Shown in pieces: positions 30,754-38,907 of a stretch of 64,000 bases of DNA. Below the pieces are notes generated by a model that saw only the letters and a list, made by a program, of their open reading frames with translations, did not search any database and was not told where the DNA came from. The stretch comes from Verrucomicrobiia bacterium (lineage in GTDB: Bacteria; Verrucomicrobiota; Verrucomicrobiia; Verrucomicrobiales; DEV007): contig JAUIAH010000004.1 in assembly GCA_030425385.1 (NCBI GenBank), positions 186,001-250,000 of the forward strand, read 5' to 3'. A program made the position numbers and the translations under genes. Positions within the stretch are counted from its first letter, which is position 1. Every line of letters starts with the position of its first letter.

Positions 30754-33700
30754 TCAGAGCGCGCGACGAGCCTCGTCGACAAGTTGGCGTTCGATCAAAG
30801 ACGCGAGCAGCTTGGAATCGAAGGCGCCCAGCTCGCGAGTGAGGCCTAGAACAGGATCGCGGTAGGAAGGGCGATCGCCCGATCTGAAAGCCCTGCGCAA
30901 CGGTTCGTGGACGAGATCGCGTCCGCGAGCTACTTCCGATAGAGAAAACGTTAGCAATTCTAACGGATCACTATAGACTTGCACGAATGCATGATGCTTG
31001 TTCGCCTTCGCATCTTCAAGAAGGTGGAGACCTGCTTCAGACCGCAAGCGCAAGACGGCCTGCTCTGAATGGATGCGGAGTCCGACCACGCCGTGGTCTT
31101 CGGTATGCGTGAGTGCTTGAAGAGCCGTCTGCGCGTCCTCGCCGGAGACGATCTCAGGTTTGGCCGCACGTTCACTCTCCGACTGGACCAGGAACTCTTT
31201 GGTCGGACGCTTGGCATAGAGCGCGACTTCGAGAGGGGCCGATGACCAGTGACTGGCAATATCAGCATAGGCCTGGCAGAGTTGCGAAAGCCATGAGTGG
31301 GCATCCGCTTGCAAGATCAAGGAGATGGCGGCGGGAGGCTCGGTGAAGAGTCGATACACGTCGATAAGGAGTTCCTGGCCTTGCGCGACAGGAGATTTCG
31401 GCAAGGAAGCACTCGTGCCATCTTCGGATTCCTGATAGAGTTGCAGAAGGCTGGCTTCTTCAAAGGATTGGCTTTCCGATAGGGCATTCTCCACATGAAG
31501 CAGCGCCTTCTGCAGTTCTTCAAGCCAGGTTTCCTGTTGCGGTGTCAGAGAGGGCGGGGTGCGTCGGCGTTTCTTGGGGGAGCGCCCCGTCGTGTGGGCG
31601 ATCGATTGGGCGCGGATCTTCAGGAGGCGGTCCGCTTGGCTCTGCAATTCCGTAACCATCGCACTGTGCGCAAGCTGATGAGCCCAGCGTCGTTGGACTG
31701 CGGCATTCTCGAGCCGTTCATGTGCACGGCGAAGTTCCTGCGTTGACTTGCTGAGAGATTCGCCGTCGGCGAGGTAGGTGACTTGGGTGTCTTGGCGAGG
31801 TGAGAGATCGAGGAGCAAGCGCCCGCGCTCCCTTGGTGTCTCGTTTAGAAAGTCGGCCGTGGGAAGGAGGAGGTGTCTCTCAATCGCCCGCTTGAGGGGT
31901 CGAGCGCCATAGCGGGGATCATATCCTATAGCGACCACTTGATCTAACAGAGGTGCGGAGACTTCCAGTTGCAAATGGCGATCGCGTAGTCCTTCGCGCT
32001 GGGTCGCGAGCTTGAGTTCACGTTGGGCAATGGCGGCCACGGAGGCTTGAGAAAGAGGCATGAACGGTACGAGGACGTCAATGCGATTGAAGAATTCCGG
32101 GCGAACGGCTTGGCGCAAGGCGCCAAGGAAGTGCTCCTTCACTGGCGTGATGTTGTCGTCGGACGGATGGCGAAACCCCAAGGTGCCTCGTTTGAAAGTG
32201 CTAGCGCCTAGGTTGGACGTCATGATGACCACCGCATTCGTAAAGTCGGCGTGGCGTCCGGCTCCATCAGTGAGGCGGCCCTCGCCTAACACTTGAAGAA
32301 AGAGATCGAAGATCTTGGGAGTGGCTTTCTCGAACTCATCTAGAAGAATCACCGAGAACGGTTGGTCCCTCACTGCGGCAGTGAGAAGGCCTTCATTTCC
32401 AGAGAAGCGATCACTGACAAGACGGCTCGCCGTGGACGGGCGGTGATATTCACTCATATCAAAGCGGACCAGGCGATCGCGGCTTTGATAGAGAAACAGA
32501 GCCAAAGTCTTGGCGAGCTCTGTCTTGCCGACACCCGTCGGTCCGAGAAAGAGAAAGGAACCTAACGGTTTGCCGGGACGGGCGAGACGCGTCTTGATTG
32601 TCGCCAGCATGCGCAAGACGGCGTCGACCGCTGGATCTTGAGCATGCACCCGCTCTTGGAACCAGGTCCGCACTGTCGCCACGTCAAACGGCTCGCCCTC
32701 ATCCAGGAGCCATCGCGGCAAACCCGTCTCCTCAGAAAAGGCCGTGAGGACGTCGGGAACCGTGCATGCGCGCGGTGGTGATTGAGTGCCAAGGAGGCGC
32801 TTTAAAAAGCGAACGGGACGCCCAGGATAGGCGGAGTAGGTCGCATAGCGCCGATGAAGCGCGTCGAGTTGAGCAAGCGCTTCGGGCGTCGTGGACGATC
32901 CAGAGGCGATGTGATCTAGAATGCGTCGACTGGCTTCAGGCGTTGGTTCTTCCATCTTAAGCACGCGAAAGGCATCCAGAATCTTGGGATCTTGCGCTTC
33001 GATCGCGCCTAACTGTTGCGTGGTGCATTCTGATAGGGCTAATAAGTCCCCACGCACCATCGCTGGACGGAGAAAGGAAGCAATGCTTTCCGACTGGGAC
33101 ACGCTTTGCCCCACCTGCATCAACTCGAAGAGGTTGCCGAGATAAAGAGCGAGACCACCCTCCTGCGCTTCTCGGATCAAGCGCTGACAGCGTTCCTGCC
33201 ACATACCGAATCCTGTTTGGCCTGCGACCAAGCGTCCGCCGCTGGTGTGCCAGACGGGGCGCTTGATCTTCCCTCGGCGAATGGCCTCCTTGATAATCGC
33301 GGTCTTGCCAATGCCGGGACGCCCAACCAGGAGAATGCTTCGGGCTTGGTCACCGGCGAACCACTGCGCGAGGCGATCCACCCATTCCTCGCGTTCAAAG
33401 GCGGGTGGCATGGCGTCAGGAGCGAGCTTGGTCGCAACCTTCTCTAACACCTTCTCGTGTGAATCGGAATCGCCGTAGATGGCCTCGTATCGCTCCGTCG
33501 TCGTCAGTGGCTGAGCATTCCACGGAAGGGATTCCACGACCAATTCCTGGCCACGTTGGATGCGCGCGAGACGAAGAAGACTCCGAGCAAGCCCGCGGCG
33601 TTTGATGGCAAAGAGTGCTTGTTCCTCAATCGCCGCCGGCAAGGCTTCATGATCGCGACACCAGACTTCGATCCCCAGGGCTGGGAGATACGCGAGCAGG

Positions 33701-34032
33701 GCTTCAGTCCCATGCGCCCATTCAATCATCGGAAACGTCAGCGTCACCGGCTCCTCCCACAGTCGCGACGGACGGACTGGGGAAACTTCCAACGACACAT
33801 TGCGCACGGTGTAGCTCTCTGGAGCCTGGCGGGTTCCGAGTTTGTCCAGTGATTGGAGCCTTGTCACGGCCTGCGCCAGTTTCTTGGAACGCACCGCGAG
33901 TCTGTCAGGGTCGTGACCCAGTGTCCGAAACTCCGGAAAGAAGAGGAGTTCATGCAACCACTGTTCCCTCCCTTCGGGTGTCGTTTCTAGCACTTGCGCA
34001 ATGGACAAAACCTGAAGATGCAAATCCGGCAT
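30754..34032 (-). CDS. ClpA/ClpC-like double AAA+ ATPase with C-terminal PCRF-like domain, first gene of cluster
   Basis: 1092 residues from ATG 34032; a TTG at 34074 is less likely. The N-terminal 195 residues are not a Clp N-domain. D1 has Walker A GRPGIGKTA (237-245) and RLVAGQTGFGMWQER. The Walker B place reads LYLGNLFEL, so acidic catalytic residues are missing. D2 is intact: Walker A GPTGVGKTE (497-505), VILLDEFEKA, MTSNLGA, FFNRID and GARPLKR. LGF (618-620) occupies the ClpP-docking position. Residues about 760-870 are helical. About 901-1021 align by eye with the PCRF domain of RF1/RF2 (ILQADAHSWLSQLCQAY, LRSEAGLHLL, HHAFVQV). No GGQ is present. It leads a minus-strand operon of three paralogues and is divergent from a secreted CotH protein. 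Confidence 0.9.
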   Translation of the reverse strand: MPDLHLQVLSIAQVLETTPEGREQWLHELLFFPEFRTLGHDPDRLAVRSKKLAQAVTRLQSLDKLGTRQAPESYTVRNVSLEVSPVRPSRLWEEPVTLTFPMIEWAHGTEALLAYLPALGIEVWCRDHEALPAAIEEQALFAIKRRGLARSLLRLARIQRGQELVVESLPWNAQPLTTTERYEAIYGDSDSHEKVLEKVATKLAPDAMPPAFEREEWVDRLAQWFAGDQARSILLVGRPGIGKTAIIKEAIRRGKIKRPVWHTSGGRLVAGQTGFGMWQERCQRLIREAQEGGLALYLGNLFELMQVGQSVSQSESIASFLRPAMVRGDLLALSECTTQQLGAIEAQDPKILDAFRVLKMEEPTPEASRRILDHIASGSSTTPEALAQLDALHRRYATYSAYPGRPVRFLKRLLGTQSPPRACTVPDVLTAFSEETGLPRWLLDEGEPFDVATVRTWFQERVHAQDPAVDAVLRMLATIKTRLARPGKPLGSFLFLGPTGVGKTELAKTLALFLYQSRDRLVRFDMSEYHRPSTASRLVSDRFSGNEGLLTAAVRDQPFSVILLDEFEKATPKIFDLFLQVLGEGRLTDGAGRHADFTNAVVIMTSNLGASTFKRGTLGFRHPSDDNITPVKEHFLGALRQAVRPEFFNRIDVLVPFMPLSQASVAAIAQRELKLATQREGLRDRHLQLEVSAPLLDQVVAIGYDPRYGARPLKRAIERHLLLPTADFLNETPRERGRLLLDLSPRQDTQVTYLADGESLSKSTQELRRAHERLENAAVQRRWAHQLAHSAMVTELQSQADRLLKIRAQSIAHTTGRSPKKRRRTPPSLTPQQETWLEELQKALLHVENALSESQSFEEASLLQLYQESEDGTSASLPKSPVAQGQELLIDVYRLFTEPPAAISLILQADAHSWLSQLCQAYADIASHWSSAPLEVALYAKRPTKEFLVQSESERAAKPEIVSGEDAQTALQALTHTEDHGVVGLRIHSEQAVLRLRSEAGLHLLEDAKANKHHAFVQVYSDPLELLTFSLSEVARGRDLVHEPLRRAFRSGDRPSYRDPVLGLTRELGAFDSKLLASLIERQLVDEARRAL

Positions 34033-34121
34033 GACGCGAGAGCGGGACGGTCCCTGCGATTGGCAATCGGTCAAGCGAAACGGGGCAAGAGTCGTTGGGA
34101 AAAGAGGAGACGGCCACTTGG

Positions 34122-34150
34122 TTGACGTATTCTCGCACCATGAGTAGACT
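34122..34150 (+). promoter_or_regulatory. Promoter of the 1574-residue LTD/CotH gene, predicted leaderless
   Basis: TTGACG (34122-34127) and TAGACT (34145-34150) are 17 nt apart. The ATG at 34157 begins 6 nt after the -10, at the expected transcription start. Confidence 0.6.
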
Positions 34151-34156
34151 TGCCGG

Positions 34157-37100
34157 ATGCGGTTGGGGAAATTGAAAGTCGTCGGGCCATGGCCCTGCTA
34201 TATGATCGTGATTCTGTTGGGGGCCATCGCTTGGACCCCAGTGCGAGCCGAGGGGCCCTTGGTCATCAATGAGATTCTCTATCACGTCAGGGAGTCCGAG
34301 GTGAAAGAGGATCGGGCGGCCGAATTTGTGGAACTCTATCACGCCGGAGACGCTGCCATTTCGTTAGAGGGATGGGCCTTCACCTCCGGGATTCGGTATC
34401 GCTTTCCTCGTGTCACTGTCGAGCCGGGATCCTTTCTTGTCGTGGCGGCGGATGTGGAGACCTTTCGGGAACGGCATCCCGAGGTCGCCATGGTCTTCGG
34501 TCCCTTCCAAGGGCGTCTGAGCAACTCGGGAGAGAGACTCAAGCTAGAAGATGCCGATGGAGACACGGCTGATGAATTGACCTATGCCGATAGTGGTCGC
34601 TGGGCGAGGCGTGTCAGTGTGAGGCCCAATGGTTATGATGATTGGATTTGGGAAGCACCCCACGATGGCGAAGGCGCATCCCTCTCCCTCATTTCCCCCT
34701 CGGCAAATAATGCCCACGGGGAATTCTGGAAACCGAGCGAGCAATCGGGTGGCACCCCTGGAGGGCCGAATGATACGCTGACAGATGTCCTGCCTCCCGT
34801 GGTGACGGAGTTGACTCATGATCCTATCATTCCTACTTCGAGACAGGAAGTGACCGTCAGGGCATCCGTAGAGCACGATCGCGCCGTGAGCATGCGTTTG
34901 CACTATCGGCGTGATGGGAGTGCGCGTTTCGAAGCCATTCCGATGCGCGACGGCAAGGGCTTGCTTCCCGCGATGCCTAACGGAACCGTCATCCAGTATG
35001 TGGTCGAGGTCACGGATGACCGTGGCGTGTCAACCACGTATCCTTTGGTGCAGCGGGACGACCAGAGCGGCGCATGGGCAAAGCGTCAGGCCACGTGCCT
35101 TTATCAAGTGGATGATGCGCATGATTTAAAGGTCGAGCAGGGACCAGGGAGAAAGCCGCTCTATCGCTTTATTAGCACGGCAGCAGAATTGGCGATGCTG
35201 CGCCAGTTGAATGGGATCTCTGGAAGAAACGCCACCTACAACAATCACCTGCACGGGGCGCTGATCATCGTGGATGGCGTGGAGCAAACGGTGAAGCAGC
35301 ACGTTTCCGCACGCATTCGGGGGCATGGTAGCCGTTCGGCCTTTCCGCCTGGCCTGCGCATCAACTTTCCGAGTGATGATCGTCTCGACGGGATTGCCGA
35401 TTTGAATCTGAATAGCCAGTACACGCATTCGCAATCGCTCGGGGCGGCTTTGCACCAAGTCCTGGGAGTGGCCTCGGCGGCACGCTCGACGCCGATACAT
35501 CTTCGCATGAATGGTGAGGATTGGACGCGTCGAGGCGCACCTCAATTCGGCTGCTACGTTCGCAATGAGGTACTGGATAGTGACTATGTGGACGCTCATT
35601 TCCCAGGCGAGGAGGATGGGAATCTCTATCGCTTGGTGGGGAATGCCTATCTCAACGAACAGCAGACAGATTCAAACTTCCGGTCTGAGTACAACAAGCG
35701 CAATCACGCAACTGAAGATGACTATTCGGATATAGTTAGGTTGATTGAGACCCTTCGGGAGACGGAGCCTGCAGAGACCTACTTTGACCGGGTGAATACG
35801 ATCATGGACATCGAGCAATGGGCGCGATACATTGCTGTAGACGCGCTGCTTTGCAATACGGAAGGGGGGATGCCAACGGGAAGGGGAGATGACGTCGCCC
35901 TGTTCTGTCCCAAGGGAGGACGCTTTCAACTCATCCCCTATGACCTTGATTCCATTCTCGGCATGGGCGATGCGGAGCAGGGGATTCAGAAGAGTGTCTT
36001 TGACTATGGGAACATGGCAGGATTGCGGGCCCTCTTTCAGAATCCTCAATTTCTCCAGCTCTTCACGGAGCAGATCGTCGACTTGACGGATACCGTCTAC
36101 AAACCGGAGATCCTCAACCGTGTGATCGATGATCTGTGGCAAGATTGGATTCCTGAGCAAGAGAAAGCGAAAGTGAAACGCTTTCTCGAGCGGCGCCGGG
36201 AAGTTGTTCTGAGCCAGATCAAGGGGAACACCATGATAGGATCGACTTTGGATCGGGAGAAAGGATTCTACCGCGCTTCCTCGACCACCTTTGCGCTCTA
36301 TGGACGCTTTGATCGGTCCTCGATAGCAGAGGTCACGGTTGGCGGCATGGCGCCGCAACTCTTTCAAGATACCGGGACGTGGATCATGGTGTCGGATCAG
36401 TTAGGCTCAGTCATCCGCCCGGGCATGAATCAGTTGCCGGTGGTCATGCGAGACACCCGCGGGAATGTCGTTCAGCAAGAGCTGATGCGTGTTTGGCTCG
36501 ACAATGGCGCGGTGAAGAAAGTCGCGGGCGAACTCGTGGCGAAGGGAGAGGAGCGGGTGTGGAAAGCGGACGAAGGGCCCTATCTCATCGAGGGGGGAGT
36601 GGCGATTCCCGCTGGCGGCACCTTGAGAATAGAGCCGGGAGTGACCGTTTATGGAAGAGATGATAGTGTGTTGTCAGTTTCTGGGACCTTGCGTGTTGAG
36701 GGGCGTGAAGGCGAGCGCGTGACCTTTGCCAGGGATCCCAGTGCAGAGGATGTGAAGGGATGGAATGGCCTGCGGATCCAGGGCGATGGACAGGTCCTCT
36801 TGCGGCATGGTGACTTTCTTGATCTCGCAGGACCGATCACCTTTTCGGGACGGCGATTGATCATCGATGGCTGCTCCTTGCATTGGCAGAAGGCGGAGGG
36901 TATCCGCTTAACAGAGGGCAACCTGATCGTGCGAGATTCTGCGTTGAATCAACGAGGAGCTGACGACCAACCCGTGATTGATCAAGCAGGTGGTGCACTA
37001 ACATTAATGCGTTCTAGCATCCATCGAGAGGGAAGGGGCGCGGCGGTGCGCTCGACGGGGGAGCCTTACCTCTTTGGTAACGTGTTCGAGCAACGCTTCG

Positions 37101-38881
37101 CGCCGGTGTTATCCTTGTATAAGGGTTACGTGGACGGCAATGATTTCCGTTTCACCGGGAAGGTGGCGCAACCTGCTGTGGAAAGCGGAGCGCAAGTGAT
37201 GCTCACACGGAATCGCCTCCAAGGAGCGGGACTCTTCATGCAACCCGATCCCCAGGGGGGAGGGAATGAACGTGTGTTAGGTGAGATGAAGGATCGATCC
37301 TTGGCGGTGGCGGATATTCGATTTGTCCAGCAGTCCCCACAGCGGACGGCAGCGTCGACGCACCGCTTTACCGTGGCGGGGCACGGGTTGGTTGGTTTCC
37401 GCTATCGTCTCGACGACCACGCTTGGAGCGAGTGGACGTCGATTTCCAAAGACCAAGAGACCTTCGAAGTGACGGCGGGGCCGGGCAAACACACGGTGAG
37501 CGTGCTAGGCAAACACGTGTCCGGTCGGCAGATGGAACCCGCGGAGGCAGTTCAGTCTCGCCCCTTCGAGGTGATTCCCGACCTGCCTCCGGTGGTGCTT
37601 AGTGAAGTGTTAGCGATCAATCGGACGGCTTATGAAAGCAAGCGGAATGCCTGGGATTACGTGGAGCTGAGAAATTTCAGCTCAAAGGCGGTGGAGCTCG
37701 CGGGCTATGCTTTGAGTGATGATCCTGAGGACTTGCGTGCTTTTGTGTTCTCGGAGAAAGCGGTCATCGGAGGGGACAGCTACTTTCTGCAATCGTTGAC
37801 TCCGGATACCAGTGGCTTTGCTTTGAATGGGGATGGTGATGAGATCATCTTCTCAGACCCCAATGGAAAGATCATTGATAGGGTGCGTTTCGGTCTGCAG
37901 TTGCCCGATCTTTCCATCAGTCAGTCTGACGAAGGAGAGTGGTCGCTTTCGGAGGCCACGCCGGGCTTTGAGAATCGGATGAAAGCTCTAGCGGAAGTGC
38001 CACAGCTTTCGATCTCTGAGTGGTATGCAGCACCTGGGCGTCATGTGGCCGAGGAGTTTATCGAACTTCACAATGCGTCACCTGGTGCCGTCGACATCGG
38101 CGGCTACACGCTTACGGATCGAGTCACCAATCCAAAGGTTTGGCGTTCTCTGCCGCCACTTAGTTACCTTGCGAAAGATGCCTACACTGTCTTCTACACG
38201 GATGGCGAGACCGACCGTGGGGCAAAGCATTTGGATTTCCGTCAGGCAAATGAAGGCGAAGTGATCGGCCTCATGGATCCCCAAGGGCGACTGGTGGATC
38301 ATGCCGTCTATGGGACGCAGGCTGCGGGCTATGCACAAAGGCGAGGCACCGATGGCCGCCTAACTTATGAGAGGCCGAGCCCTGGAGCAGCGGAACCGGC
38401 ATCCATGAATGATACCGCGCTCGCCGTGCTTGAGGGCATTCGGATCACTGAGATCCACTATCATCCTGCCGAAGATGAGGACGAAGAGTTCATTGAATTG
38501 ACGAATGTGAGTGCGCGTTCATTACCGTTGCAAGGGGTGGCATTCACCAATGGGATCGAGTTCGTGTTCGGCGACTTGACCTTGCATCGCGGAGAACGCG
38601 TGGTCGTTGTTCGTGATCGGAGTGCCTTTCAACAGCGATACGGTAGCGACGTCGCGATCGCGGGCGCCTACGAGGGAAAACTGAGTAACAAAGGCGAGAA
38701 GATCGAACTGGTGACGGCTACCGGAGAGAAGATGGTGGAGTTTGAGTACTCGGATGGATGGCACCGCAAGACTGATGGCGGTGGGTATTCACTAGCAATT
38801 GCGGATGTGGAGAATCCGCGCTTGGGTGCTCGCGGCGCTTGGCGGGAGAGTGCAGAAATCGGAGGGTCTCCAGGGCGTTGA
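34157..38881 (+). CDS. Giant secreted protein: lamin-tail, CotH kinase-like, beta-helix, three more lamin-tail domains
   Basis: 1574 residues with a signal peptide ending near WTPVRAEG. The order is a lamin-tail domain (about 35-165; INEILYH, FVELYHAG), a linker, then a CotH-like domain (about 345-680; RIRGHGSRS, and IPYDLDS at about 592). A right-handed beta-helix-like region follows (about 800-1000; GTLRIEPGVTVYG). Three further lamin-tail domains start near 1145, 1281 and 1427 (FIELHN and FIELTN). CotH domains are atypical kinases that can phosphorylate secreted proteins. Lamin-tail domains are Ig-like and often pair with extracellular enzymes. The molecule is probably exported and surface-bound; the substrate is unknown. 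Its ATG coincides with the predicted transcription start. Confidence 0.87.
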   Translation: MRLGKLKVVGPWPCYMIVILLGAIAWTPVRAEGPLVINEILYHVRESEVKEDRAAEFVELYHAGDAAISLEGWAFTSGIRYRFPRVTVEPGSFLVVAADVETFRERHPEVAMVFGPFQGRLSNSGERLKLEDADGDTADELTYADSGRWARRVSVRPNGYDDWIWEAPHDGEGASLSLISPSANNAHGEFWKPSEQSGGTPGGPNDTLTDVLPPVVTELTHDPIIPTSRQEVTVRASVEHDRAVSMRLHYRRDGSARFEAIPMRDGKGLLPAMPNGTVIQYVVEVTDDRGVSTTYPLVQRDDQSGAWAKRQATCLYQVDDAHDLKVEQGPGRKPLYRFISTAAELAMLRQLNGISGRNATYNNHLHGALIIVDGVEQTVKQHVSARIRGHGSRSAFPPGLRINFPSDDRLDGIADLNLNSQYTHSQSLGAALHQVLGVASAARSTPIHLRMNGEDWTRRGAPQFGCYVRNEVLDSDYVDAHFPGEEDGNLYRLVGNAYLNEQQTDSNFRSEYNKRNHATEDDYSDIVRLIETLRETEPAETYFDRVNTIMDIEQWARYIAVDALLCNTEGGMPTGRGDDVALFCPKGGRFQLIPYDLDSILGMGDAEQGIQKSVFDYGNMAGLRALFQNPQFLQLFTEQIVDLTDTVYKPEILNRVIDDLWQDWIPEQEKAKVKRFLERRREVVLSQIKGNTMIGSTLDREKGFYRASSTTFALYGRFDRSSIAEVTVGGMAPQLFQDTGTWIMVSDQLGSVIRPGMNQLPVVMRDTRGNVVQQELMRVWLDNGAVKKVAGELVAKGEERVWKADEGPYLIEGGVAIPAGGTLRIEPGVTVYGRDDSVLSVSGTLRVEGREGERVTFARDPSAEDVKGWNGLRIQGDGQVLLRHGDFLDLAGPITFSGRRLIIDGCSLHWQKAEGIRLTEGNLIVRDSALNQRGADDQPVIDQAGGALTLMRSSIHREGRGAAVRSTGEPYLFGNVFEQRFAPVLSLYKGYVDGNDFRFTGKVAQPAVESGAQVMLTRNRLQGAGLFMQPDPQGGGNERVLGEMKDRSLAVADIRFVQQSPQRTAASTHRFTVAGHGLVGFRYRLDDHAWSEWTSISKDQETFEVTAGPGKHTVSVLGKHVSGRQMEPAEAVQSRPFEVIPDLPPVVLSEVLAINRTAYESKRNAWDYVELRNFSSKAVELAGYALSDDPEDLRAFVFSEKAVIGGDSYFLQSLTPDTSGFALNGDGDEIIFSDPNGKIIDRVRFGLQLPDLSISQSDEGEWSLSEATPGFENRMKALAEVPQLSISEWYAAPGRHVAEEFIELHNASPGAVDIGGYTLTDRVTNPKVWRSLPPLSYLAKDAYTVFYTDGETDRGAKHLDFRQANEGEVIGLMDPQGRLVDHAVYGTQAAGYAQRRGTDGRLTYERPSPGAAEPASMNDTALAVLEGIRITEIHYHPAEDEDEEFIELTNVSARSLPLQGVAFTNGIEFVFGDLTLHRGERVVVVRDRSAFQQRYGSDVAIAGAYEGKLSNKGEKIELVTATGEKMVEFEYSDGWHRKTDGGGYSLAIADVENPRLGARGAWRESAEIGGSPGR

Positions 38882-38907
38882 TCACCAATCTAGATAGAAC
38901 CGTTGTC

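Noticed and set aside
25053-34032. AAA+ cluster as part of the rrn operon
   Set aside because: It is on the opposite strand and separated by a strong terminator; adjacency to rRNA genes is probably coincidence.
25134-34032. AAA+ genes as ClpV of a type VI secretion system or as ordinary ClpB
   Set aside because: No other secretion genes are near, the middle coiled-coil domain of ClpB is absent, and docking-type tripeptides are present in two of the three.
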